Made by a program: the position numbers and the translations under genes. Below are positions 1 to 5,813 of a DNA stretch of 7,992 nucleotides, in pieces. The DNA comes from Clostridia bacterium (GTDB lineage Bacteria > Bacillota_A > Clostridia > Oscillospirales > CAG-272): the NCBI GenBank assembly GCA_017472105.1, contig JAFUQY010000338.1, positions 1-7,992 of the forward strand. The letters are read 5' to 3'. Positions within the stretch are counted from its first letter, which is position 1, and each line of letters begins with the position of its first letter. The notes beneath the pieces are model-generated. The model saw only the letters and a program-made list of their open reading frames with translations, had not been told where the DNA came from and ran no database searches.

Positions 1-432
1 GGAAAAAAGCCCGCGCTGATTACCTACGGCAAGTGCAGTCTGAGCCGGATCTATCTGGAACGGGATATGGATTATTTCCATTATGAAACCGGCGATATCG
101 AAGAGGTCAATGCGAAAGCGGCGGAGCTGATTCTCCGGGACAAACATGATTTTATCCTGATTTACAACGGAAACTATGATTCCGTGATGCATAAGCACGG
201 CCCCGAGAGTCCGGAAGCACTGGCGGAGCTCCGTCTGAACGCGCATATCTGCTCCGTGCTCTCACATCTCATCGAGAACAACTGGACGAATCACCGGACG
301 CTGCTTGGGTTTGCGATGGATCACGGCTGTCATGAAATCGACGGCGGAGCAGGTTCCCACGGACTGGATATGGAAGAGGATCTGAACATCGTACACCTCT
401 ACCGTGCGATAATCGGGAGTGATGCAGAATGA
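1..432 (+). CDS. Alkaline-phosphatase-superfamily metallohydrolase, C-terminal part (5' end outside window)
   Basis: The reading frame is open from the first base to the TGA at 430-432, giving 143 visible residues; the true start lies upstream, and the ATG at 67 is internal. The visible part looks like the C-terminal metal-binding half of the alkaline phosphatase/phosphopentomutase/nucleotide pyrophosphatase superfamily. It has a DxxxH pair in the stretch NYDSVMHKHGPES (Asp at about visible residue 60, His at about 64), a DHG motif (about 107-109), and a downstream SHG followed by a DM-V-H-like ending. In that superfamily these Asp and His residues bind two catalytic metals (usually Zn or Mn) for phosphoester or sulfoester hydrolysis. 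The nucleophile Ser/Thr lies in the missing N-terminal half, so the substrate cannot be predicted. The stop overlaps the next gene's start (ATGA), so the two are probably co-translated. A family-level call is reasonable; the exact activity is unknown. Confidence 0.78.
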   Translation, partial: GKKPALITYGKCSLSRIYLERDMDYFHYETGDIEEVNAKAAELILRDKHDFILIYNGNYDSVMHKHGPESPEALAELRLNAHICSVLSHLIENNWTNHRTLLGFAMDHGCHEIDGGAGSHGLDMEEDLNIVHLYRAIIGSDAE

Positions 433-995
433 AAGTATATGTAATCCGCCACGGCGAGAGTGAAAACAATGTAAAAAAGCACTGGACGGGCTGGATGGAT
501 GTTCCGCTGACCGAAAAGGGACGCATGCAGGCATCCCGCACAGCACGGTACCTCACCGATGTGCCGTTTGACCGGGTTTACGCGAGCGATCTGATCCGCG
601 CCTGTGATACGGCGGAGCTTGCTCTTCCCGGATGCACGTACGAAAAATCCGCGCTCCTGCGTGAAATCAACGTCGGATCCCTCGCCGGACATCCGGTCAG
701 CTGCCTGTCGGAAGAGGAGTACAAAAAAGCGCACGCTGACGGCTATGCAGAGTTCGGCGGTGAATCCAAAGCGGAGCTTCGTCAGAGAACTGCGGACTTC
801 ATGAAACTGCTGGAAAACTCGGGATGCGGCAATGTCGCGGTGTTCTGTCATGCCGGCTGGATCCGCACCATGCTCGATCTGGTCGTCGGAACACCCGTGA
901 AGCAGAAATCCCTCCTATGCGGCAACTGCACCATCGGAATTTTCGAATTCACCGGTATCCACTGGCGCCTGCACAGCTGGATCAATCATGACTGA
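429..995 (+). CDS. Histidine phosphatase family protein (phosphoglycerate-mutase-like)
   Basis: 188 residues, the normal size for a single-domain cytoplasmic histidine phosphatase. The phosphoacceptor motif RHGE is at residues 7-10 (His8 nucleophile). Arg57 lies in SDLIRACDTAE, Glu79 in LREIN is the likely general acid, and the second catalytic His is His141 in FCHAGWIRTML. A GGES motif is at 110-113. This set is that of a phosphatase of the branch-1 family (such as CobC/PhoE-type) rather than proven glycolytic mutase. The ATG at 429 lies in the ATGA overlap with the preceding hydrolase and has GGGAG nine bases upstream. Two phosphatase-type enzymes in one operon suggest sequential or related phosphoester removal, but the substrate is not visible. 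No signal peptide is present. Confidence 0.92.
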   Translation: MKVYVIRHGESENNVKKHWTGWMDVPLTEKGRMQASRTARYLTDVPFDRVYASDLIRACDTAELALPGCTYEKSALLREINVGSLAGHPVSCLSEEEYKKAHADGYAEFGGESKAELRQRTADFMKLLENSGCGNVAVFCHAGWIRTMLDLVVGTPVKQKSLLCGNCTIGIFEFTGIHWRLHSWINHD

Positions 996-1023
996 ACGGC
1001 AGGCTCAATCAGAAAACAAAATT

Positions 1024-1056
1024 ACCGGGTCGTCCTCTGCGGATAACCCGGTTTTT
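1024..1056. terminator. Bidirectional intrinsic terminator between convergent operons
   Basis: A perfect 7-bp stem, ACCGGGT (1024-1030) with ACCCGGT (1046-1052), has an extra inner TCC/GGA pairing (1033-1035 with 1041-1043) and is followed by TTTTT on the plus strand. On the minus strand the same hairpin is followed by AATTTTGTTTT. It sits between the histidine phosphatase stop (995) and the lyase stop (1093), so it can end both transcripts. Confidence 0.82.
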
Positions 1057-1092
1057 GCTTTGATTCTGTTGTTATACCCTTGCCGATGCCTG

Positions 1093-3222
1093 TCAGATTC
1101 CGCGCTCAACATGCACCGTCACCGAAAGATGGTGTTTTACTTTTTTCTCCGTCTCGAAATACACATGGTACTGCTGAGGCATGGTGACGCGGAATTTCTC
1201 GGGTACGCCTTCGTTGAGATCGACATCGTACCGGTCCGTAATCGTGCGGGAGACAAACTGAGCCGCATCGGGCGAGACCGTCATCATGCATCCGCCGCGT
1301 CTGACACGGAACCCGTCTTCCCACGCTTCCGGCTCGGAGAGCGTATGGAGCGCATAGGTGACAACAGCGGCATGATCGGCGGTAATTTCGTCTTCAATCA
1401 CAACGGTACTGCCGTCTTTCACACGGAGCGTGCGGATCCAGCGTTTCAGCATGGGATAAGACGCCGACAGATCGAGAACTGCCGTACGGGAACCGTCTGC
1501 CGCAATCCCGCAGGAGAGAATCTCACCAGTGTGCCGGAAATCGCGGTAGTTCTGACCGACGCCGTCGATGAGAATGGCATTGTGCGCCTTGGTTGTGTTG
1601 AGCCAGTTCATGTGATGCGCGGTTCCGTATGCACGTCCGAAGTAGCCGGAAGGTGTCAGCAGAGCCGTACCGCCGCAGAACAGCGCAAAACTGCCGTTGT
1701 CGGGATGGCGGTGACTTCCGGGACCGAACCGGCTCGCGCGTGCCATGAGATGCAGGTCGTTTGCAGGGGATGTGTGATCGCTGTGCAGGCTGACAAATCC
1801 GGCATCCGTGAACGCATCGGCATCCGTGATCGGCTCGGTTCTGCCGGATGCTGTCGGGAATACCGGGAGAAACACATCCAGCAGATGCAGCTGAAACAGC
1901 TCCGGTGCGGCAAGGCTCCGTTCACAGGCGAGTGCATCGGCAAGTCCCGAAACCTGTGCGTAAATGCGGAACGGATTCTGCGCGAAGAACCCGGGCCATT
2001 CGGGAGACTCCGGCGTGCACCAGTAACCGTCGCCGAACGGGTGGATTTCGTAATGCGGCTGAGCGAAATGCAGGAGATACCGTGCAAAATTCCGGTAGAA
2101 GGGGCGGTCGAGATAGTTCCGTCCGGAATACCGTGCGACGGCGGAGAAAAACGGGAGATACCATTTGGTGTAGCTGGTGGAGTAGAACGTACCTTCCGCC
2201 CAGCTTCCGTCCGCACCGCCGTAGTACGGGAACATGCCGTTGTAGATCGTGAGTGCGGTGTTCAGCCAGTGCTTCAGCGTTTCTTCCGGTATGATTCCGG
2301 TGCCCCACAGGGTCAGTGCCGCTTCACCGAGATACGCCGGCAATCGTCCCGTGTGGGAGGAGGCGGGATTCTGGCTGTAATTGAGCGATGACAGACGGTT
2401 CTCGCACTGCGCGGCATACATCGCGACGGTCTCTCCCGCGTAACGCCGCTCCTTGTCCGTCATCAGCGGATACAGCAGATCGAATACTGCCGGGAAACAG
2501 CGTGCACAGCTCAGGCCGACTTCATCTCCCCACGGTCCGCAGAGGGAACAGGGTCCTGCCGGATTCCAGTCGCAGAGATGCAGGAACAGCTTTTTCGCGA
2601 ACCGACCGGCGTCCTCGTCTTTCAGAAGATGATAGCCGAGCGCGCATGCGACGAGATTGCGGTCACAGTAGTCGCGGAAACGTCCGAAATACTCGCGGTA
2701 CGGGAGCGCGGTTTCATCCGTGTGGAACATGGGACGTTCCGGCAGCCCGTCGAGGTAAGCCTGCGCAATGTTGCGGCGGAGTACGTCGAGCTCTTCCAGG
2801 CGGGAGTCGAGAATGGCGGGAATGTCGTTTTTTGTGAACAGATGGCGCGGACGCTCAGCCGGCAGTCCTTCTGATACCTGATCCGCTGTCGGACGTAGGA
2901 AGGGAATGGCGTCATCCGTCACGGTAAAACTCTGCAATCCGCGCAAAACTCCCGACTCCACGGCTTCGACATCCCAGAAATACGTGCCGGACGCGAAGAG
3001 AAAACCGGGAACGGCGGTGTTGCCCGTGGTTTCCGTGGAATAAACAACAGCACCCGACGCATCGGTGACCGTACAGCGGTACAGGACGGTGTCATGCCTG
3101 TCGGACGGAAGCGGGAGCCAGATCAGCGCGGGCGGATTCTCGGGCACGGATGCACCGTCACACGGAGACGGGAACACCTGCATGCCGTTTGTGCGCTCGA
3201 GAGGGAAGGATTCCTGTGTCAT
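1093..3222 (-). CDS. Heparinase II/III family polysaccharide lyase (DUF4962-like N-terminus)
   Basis: 709 residues. Family members cleave uronate-containing glycans by beta-elimination. Residues about 15-105 look like a beta-sandwich/FN3-like domain (typical DUF4962-type start). About 125-455 form an alpha-helical toroid beginning RPRHLFTKNDIP, with a conserved-looking SSHTGRLPAYLGE block (288-300, His290) and GGADGSWAEGTFYS (335-348), which would carry the His/Glu/Tyr active-site positions. About 475-700 form the beta-sheet heparinase II/III C-terminal domain, with the hallmark SHRHPDNGSF (503-512) and a following HHMNWLNTTKAHN (536-548). The ATG at 3222 has AGGAGG ten bases upstream (3233-3238), inside the end of the preceding acyltransferase gene, with a 4-nt ATGA overlap. 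The N-terminus is polar and has no signal peptide, so the enzyme probably acts on imported oligosaccharides in the cytoplasm. The polysaccharide (heparin-like, alginate or other) cannot be told. Confidence 0.9.
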   Translation of the reverse strand: MTQESFPLERTNGMQVFPSPCDGASVPENPPALIWLPLPSDRHDTVLYRCTVTDASGAVVYSTETTGNTAVPGFLFASGTYFWDVEAVESGVLRGLQSFTVTDDAIPFLRPTADQVSEGLPAERPRHLFTKNDIPAILDSRLEELDVLRRNIAQAYLDGLPERPMFHTDETALPYREYFGRFRDYCDRNLVACALGYHLLKDEDAGRFAKKLFLHLCDWNPAGPCSLCGPWGDEVGLSCARCFPAVFDLLYPLMTDKERRYAGETVAMYAAQCENRLSSLNYSQNPASSHTGRLPAYLGEAALTLWGTGIIPEETLKHWLNTALTIYNGMFPYYGGADGSWAEGTFYSTSYTKWYLPFFSAVARYSGRNYLDRPFYRNFARYLLHFAQPHYEIHPFGDGYWCTPESPEWPGFFAQNPFRIYAQVSGLADALACERSLAAPELFQLHLLDVFLPVFPTASGRTEPITDADAFTDAGFVSLHSDHTSPANDLHLMARASRFGPGSHRHPDNGSFALFCGGTALLTPSGYFGRAYGTAHHMNWLNTTKAHNAILIDGVGQNYRDFRHTGEILSCGIAADGSRTAVLDLSASYPMLKRWIRTLRVKDGSTVVIEDEITADHAAVVTYALHTLSEPEAWEDGFRVRRGGCMMTVSPDAAQFVSRTITDRYDVDLNEGVPEKFRVTMPQQYHVYFETEKKVKHHLSVTVHVERGI

Positions 3223-3794
3223 GATTCGGATACCTCCTGTGCGGAATTTGACGAAAACCAGATAGACTCACCGGTTTCGGGATCGATGCGTCCGACCTGC
3301 TTGGCGGGAATGCCTGCCATGATCGCGTAATCGGGTGTGCTGTGGGTGACGACCGCTCCGGCGCAGATGAGATTGGCACGTCCGATTTTCACGCCAGCCG
3401 TTACGGTAACGTTGCTTGCGAGCCATGAACCGTATCCGATGACGATGGAATTGTCGTAATCCTTTTCGGTGCGTGCGGAGAAATACCCGGTTGCCGGATC
3501 GAATTTGTGATTTCCCGCGGCGACGGAGCAGTGCGGCCCGATGAGAACGTGATCCTCGACGGTGACGTTGCCGTTCACGTAGACATAGAGCCCGAAAAAG
3601 ATATCACTGCCGACCTGATCGACGGGAATGCGCAGGATGGCACCGGGAGCAACCTGGTTTCCGCGTCCTCCGATTCCGAGGCATTCGGCGCGGCGGCGGT
3701 TGTCTTCGGCATTGTCGGACATGGACGTCAGACGCACATATGCGGCGTATTCCTCATCGGAAAACTGCATTTTTCTGATATCGGTGGATTCCAT
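3219..3794 (-). CDS. Hexapeptide-repeat acyltransferase (maltose/galactoside O-acetyltransferase-like)
   Basis: 191 residues. A helical N-terminal segment (about 8-40) precedes a left-handed parallel beta-helix made of hexapeptide repeats (about 46-165). The likely catalytic His is His96 in AAGNHKF, matching the position of the CoA-dependent acetyltransferase His in the LacA/Maa group. The C-terminal coil IGRANLICAGAVVTHS followed by DYAIMAGIPAKQVGRI is a classic signature of this family. Such enzymes transfer acetyl (or another acyl group) from CoA to sugar hydroxyls as trimers in the cytoplasm. The ATG at 3794 has GAGG at 3803-3806, eight bases upstream. It is the first gene of a two-gene operon with the lyase, which suggests acylation of a sugar handled by the same pathway. 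The acceptor is unknown; a serine or polysaccharide-biosynthesis acyltransferase cannot be excluded. Confidence 0.9.
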   Translation of the reverse strand: MESTDIRKMQFSDEEYAAYVRLTSMSDNAEDNRRRAECLGIGGRGNQVAPGAILRIPVDQVGSDIFFGLYVYVNGNVTVEDHVLIGPHCSVAAGNHKFDPATGYFSARTEKDYDNSIVIGYGSWLASNVTVTAGVKIGRANLICAGAVVTHSTPDYAIMAGIPAKQVGRIDPETGESIWFSSNSAQEVSES

Positions 3795-3826
3795 AAGTTA
3801 TACCTCATTCTAAGGTTGTTGGTATC

Positions 3827-3855
3827 ATTATAACACAGATATCCGGCATGTTCAA
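3827..3855 (-). promoter_or_regulatory. Sigma-A-type promoter for the acyltransferase-lyase operon
   Basis: Read on the minus strand: TTGAAC (-35, 3855-3850), a 17-nt spacer, and a perfect TATAAT (-10, 3832-3827). This would start transcription near 3820, leaving a short leader of about 25 nt before the ATG at 3794. It faces away from the arsR-side promoter, with only about 42 bases between the two -35 boxes. Confidence 0.8.
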
Positions 3856-3897
3856 TGGATTTCGCGGCAGGTGAATTGAAAAAATAAGCCAAACATA

Positions 3898-3926
3898 TTG
3901 ACAGACATCTATGCGTATGCTATAAT
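3898..3926 (+). promoter_or_regulatory. Consensus sigma-A promoter of the ArsR-permease-redox operon
   Basis: A perfect TTGACA (3898-3903), exactly 17 nt of spacer, and a perfect TATAAT (3921-3926). Predicted start of transcription is near 3933. An unusually strong promoter for a detoxification operon fits one that is kept off by a repressor; the candidate operator lies over it. Confidence 0.9.
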
Positions 3927-3938
3927 CAAAACATAGAT
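3907..3938. promoter_or_regulatory. Candidate ArsR operator (inverted repeat around the -10 box)
   Basis: A perfect inverted repeat, ATCTATG (3907-3913) and CATAGAT (3932-3938), is separated by 18 nt that contain the whole -10 box. ArsR/SmtB-family dimers bind imperfect dyads overlapping promoters and are released when metal binds. The placement fits autorepression by the adjacent gene. The dyad is visible; the binding is inferred. Confidence 0.55.
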
Positions 3939-3950
3939 AATCATCAATGT

Positions 3951-3957
3951 GAGGTGA
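3951..3957 (+). promoter_or_regulatory. Ribosome binding site that decides the arsR-family start
   Basis: GAGGTGA lies immediately before the ATG pair at 3960 and 3963. A GTG at 3954 falls inside this Shine-Dalgarno sequence and is therefore an unlikely start; the ATG at 3960 (five bases after GAGG) is preferred, with 3963 as an alternative. Confidence 0.7.
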
Positions 3958-3959
3958 AA

Positions 3960-4253
3960 ATGATGCATGAAACCGACGCGGCGCAGATCTGCCGTGCACT
4001 GTCGGATACCAACCGCCTGAAGATTGTGAAGATGCTGACGGACGGCGAAAAATGCGGATGCAGACTGCTGGAAGCCTTTGAAATCACTCAGCCGACGCTG
4101 TCCCATCATATGAAAATTCTCGAATCCTGCGGACTTGTCAGGGGAGAACGCCGTGGGAAGTGGACGTACTATTCACTCTCCTGCGAAACGCTGCGGGAAT
4201 TCAAGGCGTTTATCACATCGCTCGAATGCTGTAAGGAGGGCGAGGTAACATGA
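3960..4253 (+). CDS. ArsR/SmtB-family metalloregulator (arsenic-type CxC sensor)
   Basis: 97 residues from the ATG at 3960. This is a winged-helix repressor of the ArsR family. The N-terminal helices (about 5-30) lead to EKCGC (30-34), which lines up with the ELCVCDL metal-sensing motif of As(III)-responsive ArsR (Cys32 and Cys34). The recognition helix is ITQPTLSHHMKILESCGLV (42-60), and the wing is RRGKWTYYSL (64-73). The third Cys of the enteric ArsR motif is replaced (EKCGCRLLEAF), but Cys11, Cys57, Cys75 and a vicinal Cys90-Cys91 pair near the C-terminus are available for additional coordination. By family, the apo form binds DNA and the metalloid-bound form releases it. It is first in the operon and overlaps the permease by ATGA, so it is likely autoregulatory. 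As(III), Sb(III) or an organoarsenical is the best guess for the inducer, but other thiophilic metals remain possible. Confidence 0.93.
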   Translation: MMHETDAAQICRALSDTNRLKIVKMLTDGEKCGCRLLEAFEITQPTLSHHMKILESCGLVRGERRGKWTYYSLSCETLREFKAFITSLECCKEGEVT

Positions 4254-5254
4254 AAATGATGTGGGATTTCTTTCAGAATGAGATTCTCGGCATGCAGTGG
4301 CTCAGCCGTCTGATCGGTAAGGTGCTCGATGCAGCGGGACTGGATGTGACCGGCAGAATCGGCGGCAGTGTGCAGTTTTTCATTTATGATACCGTCAAGA
4401 TCATGGTTCTGCTCGGCGTTCTGATCCTGATGATTTCGTACATCCAGAGCTATTTCCCGCCGGAGCGGACGAAAAAGATCCTCGGCAGATTCCACGGGAT
4501 CGGCGCGAACAGCATTGCCGCACTGCTCGGTACGGTGACACCGTTCTGCTCCTGCTCGTCAATCCCGCTGTTCATCGGATTCACAAGTGCCGGACTGCCG
4601 CTCGGGGTGACGTTTTCGTTCCTGATTTCCTCACCGATGGTGGATCTCGGCAGCCTTGTTCTGCTGATGAGCATTTTTGGCTGGAAGGTTGCTCTTTTAT
4701 ACGTGGTGCTGGGACTGGTGATTGCCGTCATCGGCGGGACTCTGATCGAGAAAATGCACCTTGAAAATGAAGTTGAGGAATACATCCGCAGCGGGAAATC
4801 CGTTGATCTGCCGCAGGAGGAACTGCACTTCAGCGACCGCATCCGATACGCATGGGATCAGGTGGTTTCCACTGCGAAAAAGGTGTTCCCGTATGTGCTT
4901 CTCGGCGTGGGCATCGGGGCTGTGATCCACAACTGGATTCCTGAAGAGCTGATTGTCACAGTGCTCGGAAACCGCAATCCCTTCGGTGTCATCTTAGCCG
5001 CCATTGCCGGTGTGCCGATGTACGCGGATATTTTCGGTACCATCCCGATTGCGGAGGCTCTGCTGGCAAAAGGCGCGCTTCTCGGCGTTGTGCTGGCGTT
5101 TATGATGGGCGTTACCACGCTGTCCCTGCCGTCGATGATTATGCTCCGCAAGGCAGTCAAGCCGAAACTGCTGGGGATATTCATCGCAGTCTGTACGCTT
5201 GGAATTATCCTTGTGGGATATTTCTTCAATCTGATTCAACCGTTGATTTTATAA
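4250..5254 (+). CDS. Membrane permease of the ArsP/DUF318 type (CSCS motif)
   Basis: 334 residues with about eight hydrophobic segments (roughly 44-66, 85-113, 118-142, 144-166, 210-228, 245-265, 272-292 and 306-328) and a polar cytoplasmic-looking loop (about 168-208). The signature TPFCSCSSIPLFIGF (97-111) holds Cys100 and Cys102, and the second half repeats the theme with GVPMYADIFGTIPIAEAL (254-271). These are typical of the predicted permease family that includes ArsP, described as an efflux permease for trivalent organoarsenicals. The only other Cys is Cys315. The ATG at 4250 overlaps the regulator stop (ATGA) and has AAGGAGG ten bases upstream plus a closer GAGG. Its position after an arsenic-type ArsR argues for metalloid or organometal(loid) efflux. 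Substrate and direction are inferred, not shown. Confidence 0.92.
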   Translation: MKMMWDFFQNEILGMQWLSRLIGKVLDAAGLDVTGRIGGSVQFFIYDTVKIMVLLGVLILMISYIQSYFPPERTKKILGRFHGIGANSIAALLGTVTPFCSCSSIPLFIGFTSAGLPLGVTFSFLISSPMVDLGSLVLLMSIFGWKVALLYVVLGLVIAVIGGTLIEKMHLENEVEEYIRSGKSVDLPQEELHFSDRIRYAWDQVVSTAKKVFPYVLLGVGIGAVIHNWIPEELIVTVLGNRNPFGVILAAIAGVPMYADIFGTIPIAEALLAKGALLGVVLAFMMGVTTLSLPSMIMLRKAVKPKLLGIFIAVCTLGIILVGYFFNLIQPLIL

Positions 5255-5269
5255 TTCGGAGGTTACCCT

Positions 5270-5614
5270 ATGGCACTGTTCGGTCTGATAAAGAAAAAGG
5301 AAGGAAAGAAAGCATGCACCTGTCCGGAGTCTGCGGGAAAACGACCCGTGAACGAGGACGGATGCCGTGTCAAGATACTCGGTGCAGGCTGTAAATCCTG
5401 TCACGCCATGTATGAGAACGCGCTGGAGACGGCAGGGAAGTACGGCTTATCTGATGAGGTGGCGTACATCACCGATATGCCGAAGATTACCGGCTACGGC
5501 GTGATGAAGCTGCCCGCACTTGTGATTGACGAAAAGGTGGTTTCGCAGGGCAGGGTGCTCAAAGCCGGTGAAATCGAAAATCTGATGAGAAAGGCGGGTG
5601 TGATCGATGGCTAA
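5270..5614 (+). CDS. Small thioredoxin-fold protein with a CxxC site and Cys-x-Cys N-terminal extension
   Basis: 114 residues. Residues about 33-112 form a minimal thioredoxin/glutaredoxin fold (redox-active disulfide protein type): VKILGAGCKSCHAMYENAL carries the CKSC active site (Cys41, Cys44), and the cis-proline loop is MKLPALVID (Pro82). Upstream is an unusual Lys-rich extension (1-31) containing CTC (Cys16, Cys18), with a further Cys32; the family core alone is about 80 residues. Such proteins exchange dithiols and disulfides and can act as thiol carriers. GGAGG at 5258-5262 lies seven bases before the ATG, 15 nt after the permease stop. It probably passes electrons or a thiol-bound metal between the permease and the iron-sulfur proteins encoded just downstream, but this role is inferred. 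Confidence 0.9.
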   Translation: MALFGLIKKKEGKKACTCPESAGKRPVNEDGCRVKILGAGCKSCHAMYENALETAGKYGLSDEVAYITDMPKITGYGVMKLPALVIDEKVVSQGRVLKAGEIENLMRKAGVIDG

Positions 5615-5813
5615 GAGAATTGCTGTTGTTGACAAAAAACGATGTGCCGCGTGCGGAGCCTGTCTTTCCGCCTGTCCGAAGGGCGCGGTATCCGTACACA
5701 AAGGCTGTTATGCCGTGATTTCTGCGGATGTCTGCGTCGGATGCGGCAAGTGCGGGAAGGTGTGTCCTGCGGGATGCATCACGGTAAAGGAGCGTGAGAC
5801 AAATGAAGCGTAA
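5607..5813 (+). CDS. Small 2[4Fe-4S] ferredoxin
   Basis: 68 residues. There are two complete cluster-binding motifs: Cys13-x2-Cys16-x2-Cys19-x3-Cys23-Pro (CAACGACLSACP) and Cys43-x2-Cys46-x2-Cys49-x3-Cys53-Pro (CVGCGKCGKVCP), the bacterial ferredoxin pattern. Two extra cysteines, Cys34 in the linker and Cys57 four residues after the second motif, are not needed for the clusters. It is a soluble low-potential electron carrier. The start ATG overlaps the thioredoxin-like gene by 8 nt, and the preceding RBS is weak (GGCGGG), so translational coupling is likely. Placed between the thioredoxin-like protein and the membrane iron-sulfur protein, it is the obvious electron donor for one of them. Confidence 0.94.
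   Translation: MAKRIAVVDKKRCAACGACLSACPKGAVSVHKGCYAVISADVCVGCGKCGKVCPAGCITVKERETNEA
5786..5792 (+). promoter_or_regulatory. Ribosome binding site supporting the ATG at 5803
   Basis: AAAGGAG ends one base before an in-frame GTG at 5794 but ten bases before the ATG at 5803. The ATG is therefore the better start for the membrane iron-sulfur protein, which overlaps the ferredoxin by 11 nt. Confidence 0.6.

Noticed and set aside
988..2391. Long plus-strand open frame (467 codons) opposite the lyase gene
   Set aside because: It lies antisense to a well-supported heparinase II/III coding region with family motifs, has no recognisable domain, crosses the bidirectional terminator and has no good RBS. 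It is a shadow frame of the GC-rich opposite strand.
3954..3956. GTG start for the ArsR-family regulator
   Set aside because: It sits inside the Shine-Dalgarno sequence GAGGTGA, and the ATG at 3960 is better placed.
5794..5796. GTG start for the membrane FeS protein
   Set aside because: It lies one base after AAAGGAG; the ATG at 5803 has a usable spacing.
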